Part shown: positions 35,301 to 44,951 of the stretch, piece by piece
How the letters are laid out: each line of letters begins with the position of its first letter
How positions within the stretch are numbered: the stretch's first letter is position 1
Assembly (NCBI GenBank): GCA_039707465.1
Contig: CM077647.1
Span: 42,779,110-42,843,109, forward strand
Origin: Rhabdophis nuchalis
Lineage: Eukaryota > Chordata > Lepidosauria > Squamata > Natricidae
Reading direction: 5' to 3'
DNA: 64,000 bases
The notes under the pieces: generated by a model
What the model was told of the DNA's origin: nothing
Seen by the model: the letters and a program-made list of their open reading frames with translations, nothing else
Database searches by the model: none
Made by a program: the position numbers and the translations under genes

Positions 35301-36305
35301 CCATCTTAAAGGTTATCTACCTATCTTTCATTGGAACTGCAGGAACGTATTTTAAGTTTTATTTTTAAAAGATCTCAGTTTTATAGCAGCTTTAATGTAT
35401 TTGTCCTCAAAAATTCACTCCTTGAAAAAACAGTAAACAAAACTATTTATTCAATGATGAAATAGTGAAAGATCAAAACTTCAGGAATCCATTTTTTAAG
35501 ATCATTTGTTTATATATCATGTTTATATAATTAGTTCATCTATTTCTATTTCTATTTTGTTTATAGAAAATATTTTAATAAAATATACTCTACTAATATT
35601 ACAAAGAACTATTTACTTACTCTTATATAGTAATCATTCCTCCTCTGCCTTTTTAATATATCAAGATTCCATTTCTCTTACATGGAAATTAGCAAATTAT
35701 GAAATTGTTCCACAGTCATCAATACTGAATTCCTTGTATAGGTTTCAGTAGATCCAGAAGTGGGGATCTATGATGGTTCTTTTTTTTTTTATTTAAAGAT
35801 CTGTGGCAATTGTGGGGGAGAGTGGAGAGGGGGAAACAGGGAATTCATTGTGCTTGCATTTTGTCAAACATTATCTCCAGTTCAATCTTACTCCCTCTTT
35901 TTGCTACAGCGAGGATGACCAAAAACTTTTGCACATGCCTGGGAGTCAGCCAGGAAGATTTGCATCTGAGAAGGCATGCTTTGGCTTGTGCTGTAGATCA
36001 TTACAAAATATTATTTTTTGATGCAACACCCGTGCCTAATGAAGTTCTGTAATTTTAATATTTCCTTCAGTTCTAAAAAAAACATATATTGCTATTTCAA
36101 CTGTAAACATTTCCAGATACAGAGACTATCTGTAATAAGCTATTTATTAATTACATTTATACTCCTCCCCCCTTACTCGTATCCAATATCATTTGTATTT
36201 GTCTGTTCTGTTCTTGGCTGATTTTTACCCCAGAATTTAAGGAATTCATTGAACTTTTTTAAGGCTACTAAACTAGAACCCTACTATTTTAAGTGTCATT
36301 TTTTT
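32311..36305. other. AT-rich DNA, no gene; one 28-bp duplication
   Basis: No exon or element is recognised. Near 32748-32804 the unit TGGTTTTGCGAGAAATAATT plus eight bases occurs twice in direct tandem. A decayed foldback-like repeat may lie at 33880-34075 (GAATTCTGGGAGTTTAAC). Confidence 0.4.
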
Positions 36306-36578
36306 CCAGGGGTGAAATCATTTAAGTCTCCAGGGGTGAAATCCAGCAGGTTCTGGAGAACCAGTAGCAGAAATTTTGAATAGTTTGGAAAACTGGTAGT
36401 GGAAATTTTGAGCAGAACCAGCAAATGCCACCTCTGACTGGCCCCAGAGTGAGGTGGGAATGGAGATTTTGCAGTATCATTCCCCTGCCATGCCCACCAA
36501 ACCACGCCCATCAAGCCACATCATGCCCACCAAGCCACATCATGCCCACCAAGCCACACCCACAGAACTGGTAGTAAG

Positions 36579-38636
36579 GCACTTGACTTCTGGCTTCCGA
36601 CAGCGACAGATGCGTTTTCGGGCAAGTCTGCCACTTGCTACTCTGGTGGGCCCCCTCGGGGGCACAGGGGGTTTAGGTTAACCCCCTGCTGTACGGGCGG
36701 CTGCGGGAGGCCCCCATACCGACGGCGGTCGGTGGGGCACTTTTTCCCGCTTTGCCCCAGGAATTGGAGGGCTGAAAGCAGGGGGGGGGACTCCTCTCGC
36801 CAACGTTAGCTGGAAAAGACAGAAAACAAAGAAGACGGTGGAAATGTCAGGGACGGAGGACCACACCGAGTCTCCTGACAAGCAGGATTGGCAAATGTGC
36901 ACTATGAGTTTTGTTTCTTACATTCGATCACTTTGAAGAAAGAAGAATAGAGGGGGGAGTTTTAACCCCCCCCCTTGTAAAAGGTGGCAACAGAAAATGC
37001 TCTCTACCAGAGAGAAAGTGGTTTAAAATGCCAACCGAAAGATAGCAGATAAAGAAAAAAAAATTTCACTCCCGGAGTTACAGTTGCAACATTGTAGCCG
37101 GGTCTCTTTGCAACAAAAAGGACTTTCACTCTCACTTCTCTAACTGCAGTGAGGCGGGAAAATGGCTTCTCTTTGTTTCCGATTGGAAAACTTTCTCCTG
37201 AACACTGGAGCATTCCTTTAGAGTTTTAAGATCACAAGACAATAAATTTAAAGTGAAAGCCCCTCGCAAGAAGCCCTCGGTGCCTCTCCCAATACGTGGA
37301 TTCTTTATTTTTTTTCTCTTGGTTTGGACATTAAAAGCAATTCTGGACTTTGATGGAACTTTAATTTGACTTTTCCCATTTCCGGATATCTCGGACTTTC
37401 CTGACTGTTTGCTTCTCTGGCGCCATCTTTTGCTGCAAGAACTTAAATTTATAACAATGGCTTCAAGAAAGCTGCCATCTGGAAAGTCCCTTTCGGCTCC
37501 AGCCTCAACCCAATCTAGCCCAAGTTTACAGCAAGGCAAAATTACTACAATGTTGCAGAAGGAGACAACTGGAGAAGGAGAACAAGAACCAACAATGAGC
37601 AAGATGCTTCAGAGCATTATGAAAGAAGTGCAGGAAATCCGAAAGGACATATTAAATTTAAAAATAGAACTATTGGAGATACAAAGAAGCACAACGGATA
37701 ATAAACAAAAAATTGAAGCACTAGAAGAAGGAACAGTTGAGGTTAAAGAAGAGTTGAAGGAAATACAGAAGGAAAATACGGAAATACGAAGGGAGAATAT
37801 AGAAATTAACGGGCATATGTCTAAATTTGAGTTTGAAAGAATGTCTTTTTTCCTTAGGTTCCAGAACATCCCGGAGACGGAGCAAGAAGATTTAAAAGAT
37901 TTAATGAGTACAATCCTAGCGGATTATAAAAGAAACAAAGACCAGCTCTGGGGGGATATGGACCTAGTCTATAGAATTAATTCAGCATATGCTAGAATAA
38001 ATAACGTACCAAGAGAAGTACATATTAAGTTCCTAAGAAGGTCCACGAGGGATGAGATACTGAGGGCACAGCAGGGTGGGCCTCTGAAATATCAAGATAA
38101 TGATATTACCATTTTGAAGCAGATCCCAAAAAAATTAGAGAGATAAGAAGGAAGTATTCCTTTTTGTCCAAAAAATTGTTTAAAAAAGGGATCTGGTTCA
38201 AATGGTTAATGCTGGAAGGAATGTTGGTTTTCTGTAGAGGAGGCGGAGGCCTCCCTTAAGAAACATTCCCTACTCCTGGAAGACGAAGATGAGGGAATGG
38301 GAGGGGCCATGGCCCCGCTCATTGGTGGGAAAGAGAAAGAAGAAACAATAGCAAAGAGACTCAGAACACAGAAATGAATAGACTTTGAAAACATTACTGT
38401 AACCTGTGACAAGGGATGGCAGGAAAAACAAATGATTGAATGTATACATGTTGAAATGTGATATATATGTATCTTTTGCCAATTATTTTCTTTTTTAATA
38501 TTGAATTGTTATGAAGAATCGGAGGTGACCACCATCCTCCACATGGAAGCCATTAAAATGTTTACTTTTTTTTACCCTATTTTACCCCTTTTCCCAAAAA
38601 CATTGTAAAACCCAATAAAATTGTTAAAAAAAGAAA
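36579..38636 (+). mobile_element. HAL1-like retrotransposon, copy B
   Basis: It starts near ACTTCTGGCTTCCG, matching the start of copy C (ACTTCTGGTTCTGG). It has a leader of about 870 bp, ORF1 (37457-38377), a 3' UTR of about 250 bp and an end CCAATAAAATTGTTAAAAAA. The flanks carry a 15-bp duplication of MITE sequence with one difference: AGAACTGGTAGTAAG (36564-36578) and AGAACCGGTAGTAAG (38637-38651). Its 3' UTR differs clearly from copies A and C and matches the reverse-strand fragment at 1848-2055, so at least two subfamilies exist. Confidence 0.85.
37457..38377 (+). pseudogene. L1-type ORF1 protein, frameshift and deletion (copy B)
   Basis: The chosen start is ATG 37457 (MASRKLPSGKSLSAP). 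An in-frame ATG at 37409 exists but adds only leader-like residues. There is a Ser/Gln-rich N-terminus of about 45 residues absent from copies A and C, then a coiled coil with repeated EI/KE heptads (about residues 50-120). The RRM-like region follows (FLRFQNIPETEQEDLKDLM … INSAYARINNVPREVHIKF). The main frame stops at 38146 after KQIPKKLER because of a one-base loss near 38133. A 30-40-bp deletion near 38235 also removes the WEGGRVRIKTVA-equivalent segment. The stop TGA is at 38375-38377. Confidence 0.83.
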
Positions 38637-39584
38637 AGAACCGGTAGTAAGAAAATGTGGATTTCACCACTGTGTCTCTCAATAGTCTTTCAAAAAACCA
38701 GATACTGTTGAGCCTACTGTACATGTTATTTGTATGAAGTAACCATAGAATTAGAAAGAAGAGTGCACCTTTGGCCCTGCTTCTGAAGACAGGTCCTCTG
38801 GTCTTTTGTATTCCAATGTAAGTTTCCCCTCTTCTGAATGTGTAGAATTCCTGGAGTCAAAGAACCCAATATTTTAGGCTCCCCCATGTATCTGAGTTTA
38901 GGGAAAGTTATACATCTGGTTAGCTAATTATTTTGCATAGCATTAAAAATAAATATCTCTAGCTTTGAAGAATTGCAGGATTCCAAATGTCACTGGATTG
39001 AGCAGTTAAAAATTGTTTAAAAACATTAAAAATGTTGATCGTGCAATAATTTAATAAGAGTTTGGATGAGAATTGGACTGGATTAAATGAAAGCCTAAAG
39101 TCTTCTAGATATTTAAGATCTCCTATTTTGCCTTTATAGCCTCTCATGAAGAAAACTGGCTATATTTGTAGAGATGGCTAGAGAAAAGAAATGTAATTAG
39201 TACTTTTAGGCCACTGAAAGGGTTTAAGAATATATTTCACCTGTTTGACTTTCACTCTGATCCACATTTCAATAATTTAACTACTTTGCTCCTTTGGCCA
39301 TTCCAGAGATATTTTAGAAGCTCAGGGGATCACAAAAGTAGAGATTGAGGAGATGCATGAAGCTTACATTTCATAAGTTATTCATCTGCTGTACTTAGTA
39401 GGATCTGAAATATTAAAAAAATAGTAATTTTGTTTTGCTATTTTGGACAAACAATACATAGAAGAATAGATGGGAAATATGAGTTGCAATTACAATTTAT
39501 AGAAAAGAAACTGAATTCTAGGGATGAATAATTGCTCAAAGATCTTGCAGGAATTCAGAGCTACGTGGGTTAATTGACATGATG

Positions 39585-40025
39585 ATGATGATGAGTTGGG
39601 ATTTATTAACCGCACCCTCTCCCCACAGGGACCCGGGGCGGTGCACAGGCATAATTAAAAACAATATACAATAATACAAATATTACTTAAAATAGAATTA
39701 AATAAATCTACCCGTGCTAAAAATATAAATTAAAAACCCATTAAAATTTATAATTAAAAGACAGAGAGAACTATTCAAGGCCGGCCAGTCGAAAGAGATG
39801 GGTCTTCAATTTTACACGGAAGGAGCGGAGGTCGGTGGTCGTTCTAATATCAGGGGGAAGGTCGTTCCAGAGGGCCGGGCCCGCCACAGAGAGCGCCCTT
39901 CCCCTGGGCGTCGCCCGCTGACAAAGTCTAGTGGACGGCACCCGGAGAAGCCCCTCTCTGTGGGAGCGAATCGGTCGTGAGGATGTGTGGGGCAGGATCC
40001 GATCTCGCAGATATGCCCTTTTCAT
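39585..40025 (-). mobile_element. L2-clade LINE 3' fragment, reverse strand, (GAT)n tail
   Basis: The minus-strand open frame 40025-39771 encodes the L2 C-terminus: LRDRILPHTSSRPIRSHREG, ALWNDLPPDIRTTTDLRSF and a final HLFRLAGLE. The L2 tail (plus strand GGGACCCGGGGCGGTGCACA) and a short GAT repeat at 39578-39593 follow. It lies head to head with the next L2 copy, separated by about 70 bp of TTTA/ATT repeats. Confidence 0.9.
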
Positions 40026-40094
40026 GTATTTAAATCGTTTATATTGTATTTATAGATAATTATTTATTTATTTATTTAATTATTTATTAATATT

Positions 40095-43000
40095 AATATT
40101 AATATGTACTCGAAGCTAGACCTACTACGACTGCGAGAGTCCCCGCTCTCGCAGGTTTGGCCCTCCGCTCTAACGAGGGCCTGCCTTGATGAGGGATTTA
40201 TTAATCCGGAGAGGTGGACGAAGCGTGGTCTCAGGGGTTTTTTAATTTCTAAATTATTGTCTATTTTAGGGGGTACCAGGGAGGGGGGAGGGTATAGACA
40301 GGTAGAGACGGACGAGGAAAGAGAGGGCCAGGCCAGAAGGCGACGGAGGGAAGTGGAAGGATCCATTAGGGGGGGGGGAAATACGAGTCATCCCGGTGGA
40401 GGGCATTTCTATCCAGAAGGTCGTGGGGAGAGGCAGGTCCGAGGAGAGACAAGTTCTACCCTCCCGGTTGAGGGCACAGAACCGTTGGTTGCAAACGGTG
40501 AAGTGCCACAACCCCCACAGGCTAGGTGGTCAAGGAGTACAGAGCCAGGGCCTGCGGCTGATGTTTTGCAATGCCAGGTCCATGGTCAACAAAGCCCCCC
40601 TCGTCCATGACCTTGTGTCTGAGGGGGAGCCGGACCTGGTAGGAATTGTGGAGACCTGGTTGGGCTACGAGGGTGGACTTCCACTCGTTGAAATGTGCCC
40701 ACCAGGTTACTGCGCTTTTCATCAGCCCCGGGCCCTAGGTAGGGGTGGTGGGGTAGCGGTTATTGTTAGGGAAGGTCTTGAGCCGAGAGAGACCATTGTG
40801 CCACAGACCACCGGTTGTGAGTCCCTCTGCGTGGAGTGGGGCCTAGGGAGGCAGTTGGGCTTGCTGGTTGTATACCTGGCTCCCCGCTATGTAGCAGCAG
40901 CCCTGCCCGAGCTCCTTGAGATTATCGCTACAGTGGCAGTTGAGACCCCCAGACTTGTAGACATGGGGGACTTTAATTTGCCATTGGTGGGCGAATCATC
41001 CGAGGTAGCTCGGGAGTTCATGGCTTCCATGACGGCCATGGACCTGACCCAACTAATTCAAGGCCCCACCCACGAGGGTGGACATACACCGGATCTCATC
41101 TTTGTCTCAGGCCAATGGAAGAGTGATCTGGGTATAGGGGATATAGTCATCATGCCCTTGTCATGGTCAGACCACTCACTTCTCCGGCTCGACTTTCCAA
41201 CCGCTGTCCCCCACCGCGGGGAGGCGGAACCTGAGTTGCCTATTTGGTTCCGCCCCAGGCGCCTGATGGACCCTGATGGGTTCCAGGCGGCGCTTGGGCC
41301 ACTTCCTGTACCCCTGACCCACGCCCCGATGGAGGACCTCGTGGCCGCATGGAATACTGAGACCATGGGAGCCTTGGATCCGGTCGCGCCCTTGTGGCCT
41401 CTCTTGCGGCAGCAAGCCACTCTGGCTCCTTGGTTTACCGAGGAGCTAAGGGTGATGAAGCGCCACAAGAGATGCCTAGAGAGAAGATGGAGGTCTACTC
41501 GATCTGAATCCGACCAAACACAGGTAAGAGCCCATTTACGGACTTACATTGTGGCGCTGAGAGTGGCCAAATGCCATCATGGTGCCACTCTCATAGCATC
41601 CGCAGATAACCGCCCTGCCACCCTGTTTAGGGTGACCCGTTCCCTCCTTCAACAGAGAGTGCGGGAAGCCCCATTACAGGGTAGAGCAGAGGAATTTGTG
41701 ATTTATCTGCAGGAGAAAATCGCTCAGATCCATAATGAGTTAGTCTCCATTGATGGCCCAGTGGGAGGGCACGAGGCGGATCTTGGTTGGGAGGAGTTCG
41801 ACTCTGTTACTTCCGAGGATATGGACAGGTTACGTGGGCGACTGCGAGCCACCACATGTTTATTGGACCCGTGTCCTTCCTGGCTTGTACTGGCATCCTG
41901 GGAGGTGACACGAGGCTGGCTCCAAGAGGTTGTCAACGCTTCTTTAAGCGAGGGTTTCTTGCCTGCCTCCCTTAAAGAGGCCATGGTGAGGCCCCTCCTG
42001 AAGAAGCCCTCTTTGGACCCAGCTTTATTAGCCAACTATCGTCCCGTCTCCAACCTTCCCTTTCTGGTGAAGGTTGTAGAGAGTGTGGTGGCACAACAGT
42101 TTCCCCGTCACCTGGAGGAAGTTGATTATCTAGACCTGCGCCAGTCCGGCTTTCGGCCCGGGCATAGCACCGAGACGGCATTGGTCGCGTTGGTAGATGA
42201 TCTCTGGAGGGCCAGAGATGGGGGTTGCTCCTCCATCCTGATCCTATTAGACCTCTCAGCGGCTTTTGATACCATCGACCATGGTATCCTATTGCATCGG
42301 CTGGGGGGGTTGGGGGTAGGAGGCACCGTTTTACGGTGGTTCTCCTCCTACCTCTCCGGTCGATCGCAATTTGTGTTGGCAGGAGAGCAGAGGTCGACCT
42401 CGAGACCTGTCACATGTGGGGTGCCTCGGGGGTCGGTCCTCTCGCCTCTCCTGTTAAACACATATATGAAGCCGCTGGGTGAGATCATCCGTGGTTTTGG
42501 GGTAGAGTACCACCTCTACGCTGATGATACGCAGTTGTATATATCTACCCCAAACCACCCCAACGATGCCGTAGCGGTGATGTGCCAGTGCCTGGAAGCC
42601 GTGCGGATCTGGATGGGAAGTAACAGACTCAGGCTCAACCCGGCCAAGACCGAGTGGCTGTGGTTTCCGGCCGCCCGATTCAACCAGCTGACTCCATCAC
42701 TGGCCATAGGGGGTGAACAACTTGCCCCTGTGGATGGGGCGCGCAACTTGGGTGTCCTCCTGGATACCCAGCTGTCCATGGAAGATCAAGTGACAGCCGT
42801 GGCCAGGAGGGCGTTTTACCAGGTCCGCCTGGTACGCCAGTTGCGCCCCCTATTGGATCGGGATGCCCTTTGCACAGTCACTCATGCCCTCGTGACATCC
42901 CGAATGGACTATTGTAAGTCTCTCTACATGGGGCTCCCCCTGAGGTGCACCCGAAGACTTCAGCTGGTCCAGAATGTAGCCGCGCGAGCAATTATGGAGA

Positions 43001-43490
43001 CCGCAAGGTACACCCATATAACACCTCTCTTGCGCGAGCTGCACTGGCTGCCTGTCGTCTTTCGGGTGCGCTTCAAGGTGCTAGTTATCATCTTTAAAGC
43101 GCTCCATGGCTCGGGACCTAGCTATCTACGGGATCGGATCCTCCCCATACATCCTCACGGCTGATTCGCTTCCACAGAGAGGGACTTCTCCGGGTGCCGT
43201 CCACTAGACTTTGTCAGCGGGCGATGCCCAGGGGAAGGGCCTTCTCTGTGGCAGGCCCAGCCCTCTGGAACGACCTTCCCCCCGACATTAGAACAACCAC
43301 GGACCTCCGCTCCTTCTGTCAGAAATTAAAAACATACTTTTTCTGCTTGGCCGGCCTAGTTTAGTCTCTACCTTTAGGGTTTAGGGAACACTAGTTTTAA
43401 TATGGGGATTTAATTTTTCCCTGTGCACCGCTCCGAGTCCCCTTGGGGAGAGGACGCAGTATATAAAAATAAAATATTATTATTATTATA
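40095..43490 (+). mobile_element. L2-clade LINE, copy 6, nearly complete coding region
   Basis: It starts near ATGTACTCGAAGC (40104) without a GC-rich leader. It carries the N-terminal region in one frame (40104-40610), the 922-codon endonuclease-RT frame, the displaced C-terminus (to a stop at about 43362), and the tail GTGCACCGCTCCGAGTCCCC plus (ATT)n at 43476-43490. It is the best-preserved L2 of the window and looks the youngest. Confidence 0.92.
40396..43164 (+). CDS. L2 endonuclease-reverse transcriptase (922 codons)
   Basis: This enzyme nicks target DNA and copies the element RNA in place (target-primed reverse transcription). The endonuclease spans about residues 55-265 with its catalytic signatures intact: CNARSMVNK (N59), VETWLG (E86), GDFNLP (D192, N194) and SDHSLL (D259, H260). 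A basic linker (RHKRCLERRWRSTRSESD) follows. The RT runs from [20 protein letters not shown] to the thumb. Motif A is FDTIDHG (D625), motif B is [17 protein letters not shown], and motif C is [10 protein letters not shown] (708-711). The frame ends early at LPIHPHG because one C is missing near 43145. The missing C-terminal 65 or so codons continue in another frame to about 43362. An upstream frame (40104-40610, RLRESPLSQVWPSAL) overlaps this one and also shows in copies 1 and 2. Confidence 0.88.
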   Translation: MEGISIQKVVGRGRSEERQVLPSRLRAQNRWLQTVKCHNPHRLGGQGVQSQGLRLMFCNARSMVNKAPLVHDLVSEGEPDLVGIVETWLGYEGGLPLVEMCPPGYCAFHQPRALGRGGGVAVIVREGLEPRETIVPQTTGCESLCVEWGLGRQLGLLVVYLAPRYVAAALPELLEIIATVAVETPRLVDMGDFNLPLVGESSEVAREFMASMTAMDLTQLIQGPTHEGGHTPDLIFVSGQWKSDLGIGDIVIMPLSWSDHSLLRLDFPTAVPHRGEAEPELPIWFRPRRLMDPDGFQAALGPLPVPLTHAPMEDLVAAWNTETMGALDPVAPLWPLLRQQATLAPWFTEELRVMKRHKRCLERRWRSTRSESDQTQVRAHLRTYIVALRVAKCHHGATLIASADNRPATLFRVTRSLLQQRVREAPLQGRAEEFVIYLQEKIAQIHNELVSIDGPVGGHEADLGWEEFDSVTSEDMDRLRGRLRATTCLLDPCPSWLVLASWEVTRGWLQEVVNASLSEGFLPASLKEAMVRPLLKKPSLDPALLANYRPVSNLPFLVKVVESVVAQQFPRHLEEVDYLDLRQSGFRPGHSTETALVALVDDLWRARDGGCSSILILLDLSAAFDTIDHGILLHRLGGLGVGGTVLRWFSSYLSGRSQFVLAGEQRSTSRPVTCGVPRGSVLSPLLLNTYMKPLGEIIRGFGVEYHLYADDTQLYISTPNHPNDAVAVMCQCLEAVRIWMGSNRLRLNPAKTEWLWFPAARFNQLTPSLAIGGEQLAPVDGARNLGVLLDTQLSMEDQVTAVARRAFYQVRLVRQLRPLLDRDALCTVTHALVTSRMDYCKSLYMGLPLRCTRRLQLVQNVAARAIMETARYTHITPLLRELHWLPVVFRVRFKVLVIIFKALHGSGPSYLRDRILPIHPHG

Positions 43491-44030
43491 TGTTAATCTC
43501 TGGAATGCTAACACCTGCCCACATTAGATGTGAACTTGCATAACTATGGCTATATTTACAATTCCTATTAAGTTCCACCCATATATACATATATATATAT
43601 AGCCCTATGGTTATCCAATTACAGGAATTCCAAGACTTTAATCTAAAGACAATTAGTAAGCAACTTGAGTAGCATTAGAAATGTAAGCATAAGGACATTA
43701 GAACAAAGCTAAGAATGATTCATATATTGAGCTTTTCCTTATTATATAGAAAGGTTAGAGCAAAATCCTCAGTAGACAATCCAAATTCATATATATATGA
43801 AACCTACAAACATTGTTAAGACAAATCATTATATTTACTATAGATAAAATAATAACAATTCATGTTCAATTCATGTGCCTTCAAGAAATTGTTCAAGTTG
43901 CTGTACTGTAGTTGGGGGGAGGGAATTTGGAAAGAGTGCAAATGAAATGGTCAGTATATTCCTAGCCAAATCTGGAGAATACCAGGAGAGGTTATGAGTA
44001 CTTCTTCCAGGAATCTGATGGAAATGTTAA
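43491..44030. other. AT-rich spacer, nothing recognised
   Basis: No gene. Short TA runs only (for example at 43586-43600). Confidence 0.5.
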
Positions 44031-44188
44031 GTGTTAAGCCCCAATTAAGGGAGGAAGCATACTGCTTTCTTTTTCTGCCTTTCAGCTCATCACCAGAGAC
44101 CATCTAGACAGAAAGCTATGAGTTCCGTTGTGTACTTTTTTTATATGTGTGTTAGGTTTTTTGAGCTGATAGATAAATAAATCAGGGA

Positions 44189-44235
44189 GACTAGGATAGA
44201 TCTATTTCGAGCTTTTTAGCTCTCATCAGCTAGCC
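44189..44235 (-). ncRNA. hammerhead ribozyme HHR-1 (intact core)
   Basis: Read 5'->3' on the minus strand: stem I GGCTAG; core CTGATGA; stem II GAGCT-AAAA-AGCTC; core GAAA; short stem III around TAGATCTA; cleavage triplet ATC; stem I partner CTAGTC (5 Watson-Crick pairs plus one G-U). Every invariant core base of a type I hammerhead is present. Cleavage is predicted between the complements of 44195 and 44194. The stem III loop is very short, as in other PLE hammerheads, so activity may need a dimer. It is antisense to the RT frame. Confidence 0.88.
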
Positions 44236-44320
44236 ATACCCTTACTGGGATTTGAACCGGGGGTGTATTACATGTTAGGCAGAAGTCTTAGCCACTTAAG
44301 CCACCAGGTTCTCTTCCTGA
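44236..44320 (-). other. tRNA-like segment upstream of HHR-1
   Basis: On the minus strand the A-box-like TGGCTTAAGTGGCTAAGAC is followed 37 bp later by B-box-like GGTTCAAATCCCAGT, and then directly by the hammerhead. T-arm pairing is imperfect and no proper acceptor stem is visible, so this is not a working tRNA gene. It could act as an internal Pol III promoter. Confidence 0.65.
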
Positions 44321-44543
44321 TCAGCTGAGACAGGAGGATAAGTATATGGTTGTGTCACAACAACCTGTTAAGCCCCAATTAAGGGAGGAAGCATACTGCT
44401 TTTCTTTTCTGCCTTTCGGCTCATCACCAGAGACCATCTAGACAGAAAGCTATGAGTTCCATTGTGTACTTTTTAAATATGTTTGTTAGGTTTTTTGAGC
44501 TGATCAATAAATAAATCAGGGAAACTAGGATAGATCTATTTAA

Positions 44544-44642
44544 ATAGCTTGAAATAGATCTATCCTAGTCTCCCTGACTTATTTATTTATCAGCTCAAAA
44601 ACCTAACACACACACACACACACATGTATGCATGCACACATG

Positions 44643-44676
<34 letters not shown>

Positions 44677-44740
44677 AAGTACGCAATAGAACTCATAGCT
44701 TTCTGTCTAGATGGTCGGCTTAACAGGGTGTTGTGACCTG
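44544..44740 (+). repeat. direct 5' terminal unit of the PLE, truncated
   Basis: It begins inside the hammerhead (AGCTTGAAATAGATCTATCC … CTAGTC), so the CTGATGA half is lost. It contains a (CA)n run (44608-44672) where other units have a short ACACAC stretch. It ends in GGCTTAACAGGGTGTTGTGAC after an internal deletion. It abuts the inverted unit 2 as a perfect back-to-back hairpin centred near 44543. Confidence 0.8.
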
Positions 44741-44936
44741 AAATATTGGCCCTCCAGGAATTGAGAGAGGATAATTCCATCATCATGCTGCCAGCAGACA
44801 AGGGCAGGGCAACAGTAGTCATGGACAGAACGGATTATAATAGGAAGGTCCATCACCTCCTTGGTGACAGGAACTCCTATCAACTCTTGGATAAGGATCC
44901 ATGATACCATTTAAAAACCAACTCAACAAGGCCATG

Positions 44937-44951
44937 AATAAGCTCAAGAGG
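44937..44951. repeat. target-site duplication of HAL1-like copy C (left)
   Basis: AATAAGCTCAAGAGG lies here and again, identically, at 46924-46938. Removing the insert restores continuous PLE reading (NKLKR followed by QGKVDEED). Confidence 0.97.

Larger units (their letters stand above)
36331..38672. mobile_element. MITE-like element split by HAL1-like copy B
   Basis: The left end CAGGGGTGAAATCC and right end GGATTTCACCACTG are inverted repeats with one mismatch. The host element is only about 270 bp (36331-36578 plus 38652-38672). It is rich in AGAACCAGTAG/AGAACTGGTAG motifs and has an internal array of ATGCCCACCAAGCCACA-like units (36480-36560). The middle is filled by copy B. Ends of the CAGKGG type suggest hAT, but the flanking 8 bases match poorly (TAAGTCTC against TGTCTCTC). 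A partial extra copy of the left end lies at 36307. Confidence 0.7.

Noticed and set aside
36480..36560. Zinc-finger-like or satellite coding from the CCACCAAGCCACA units
   Set aside because: It is a short internal array of a MITE and has no open frame of known type.
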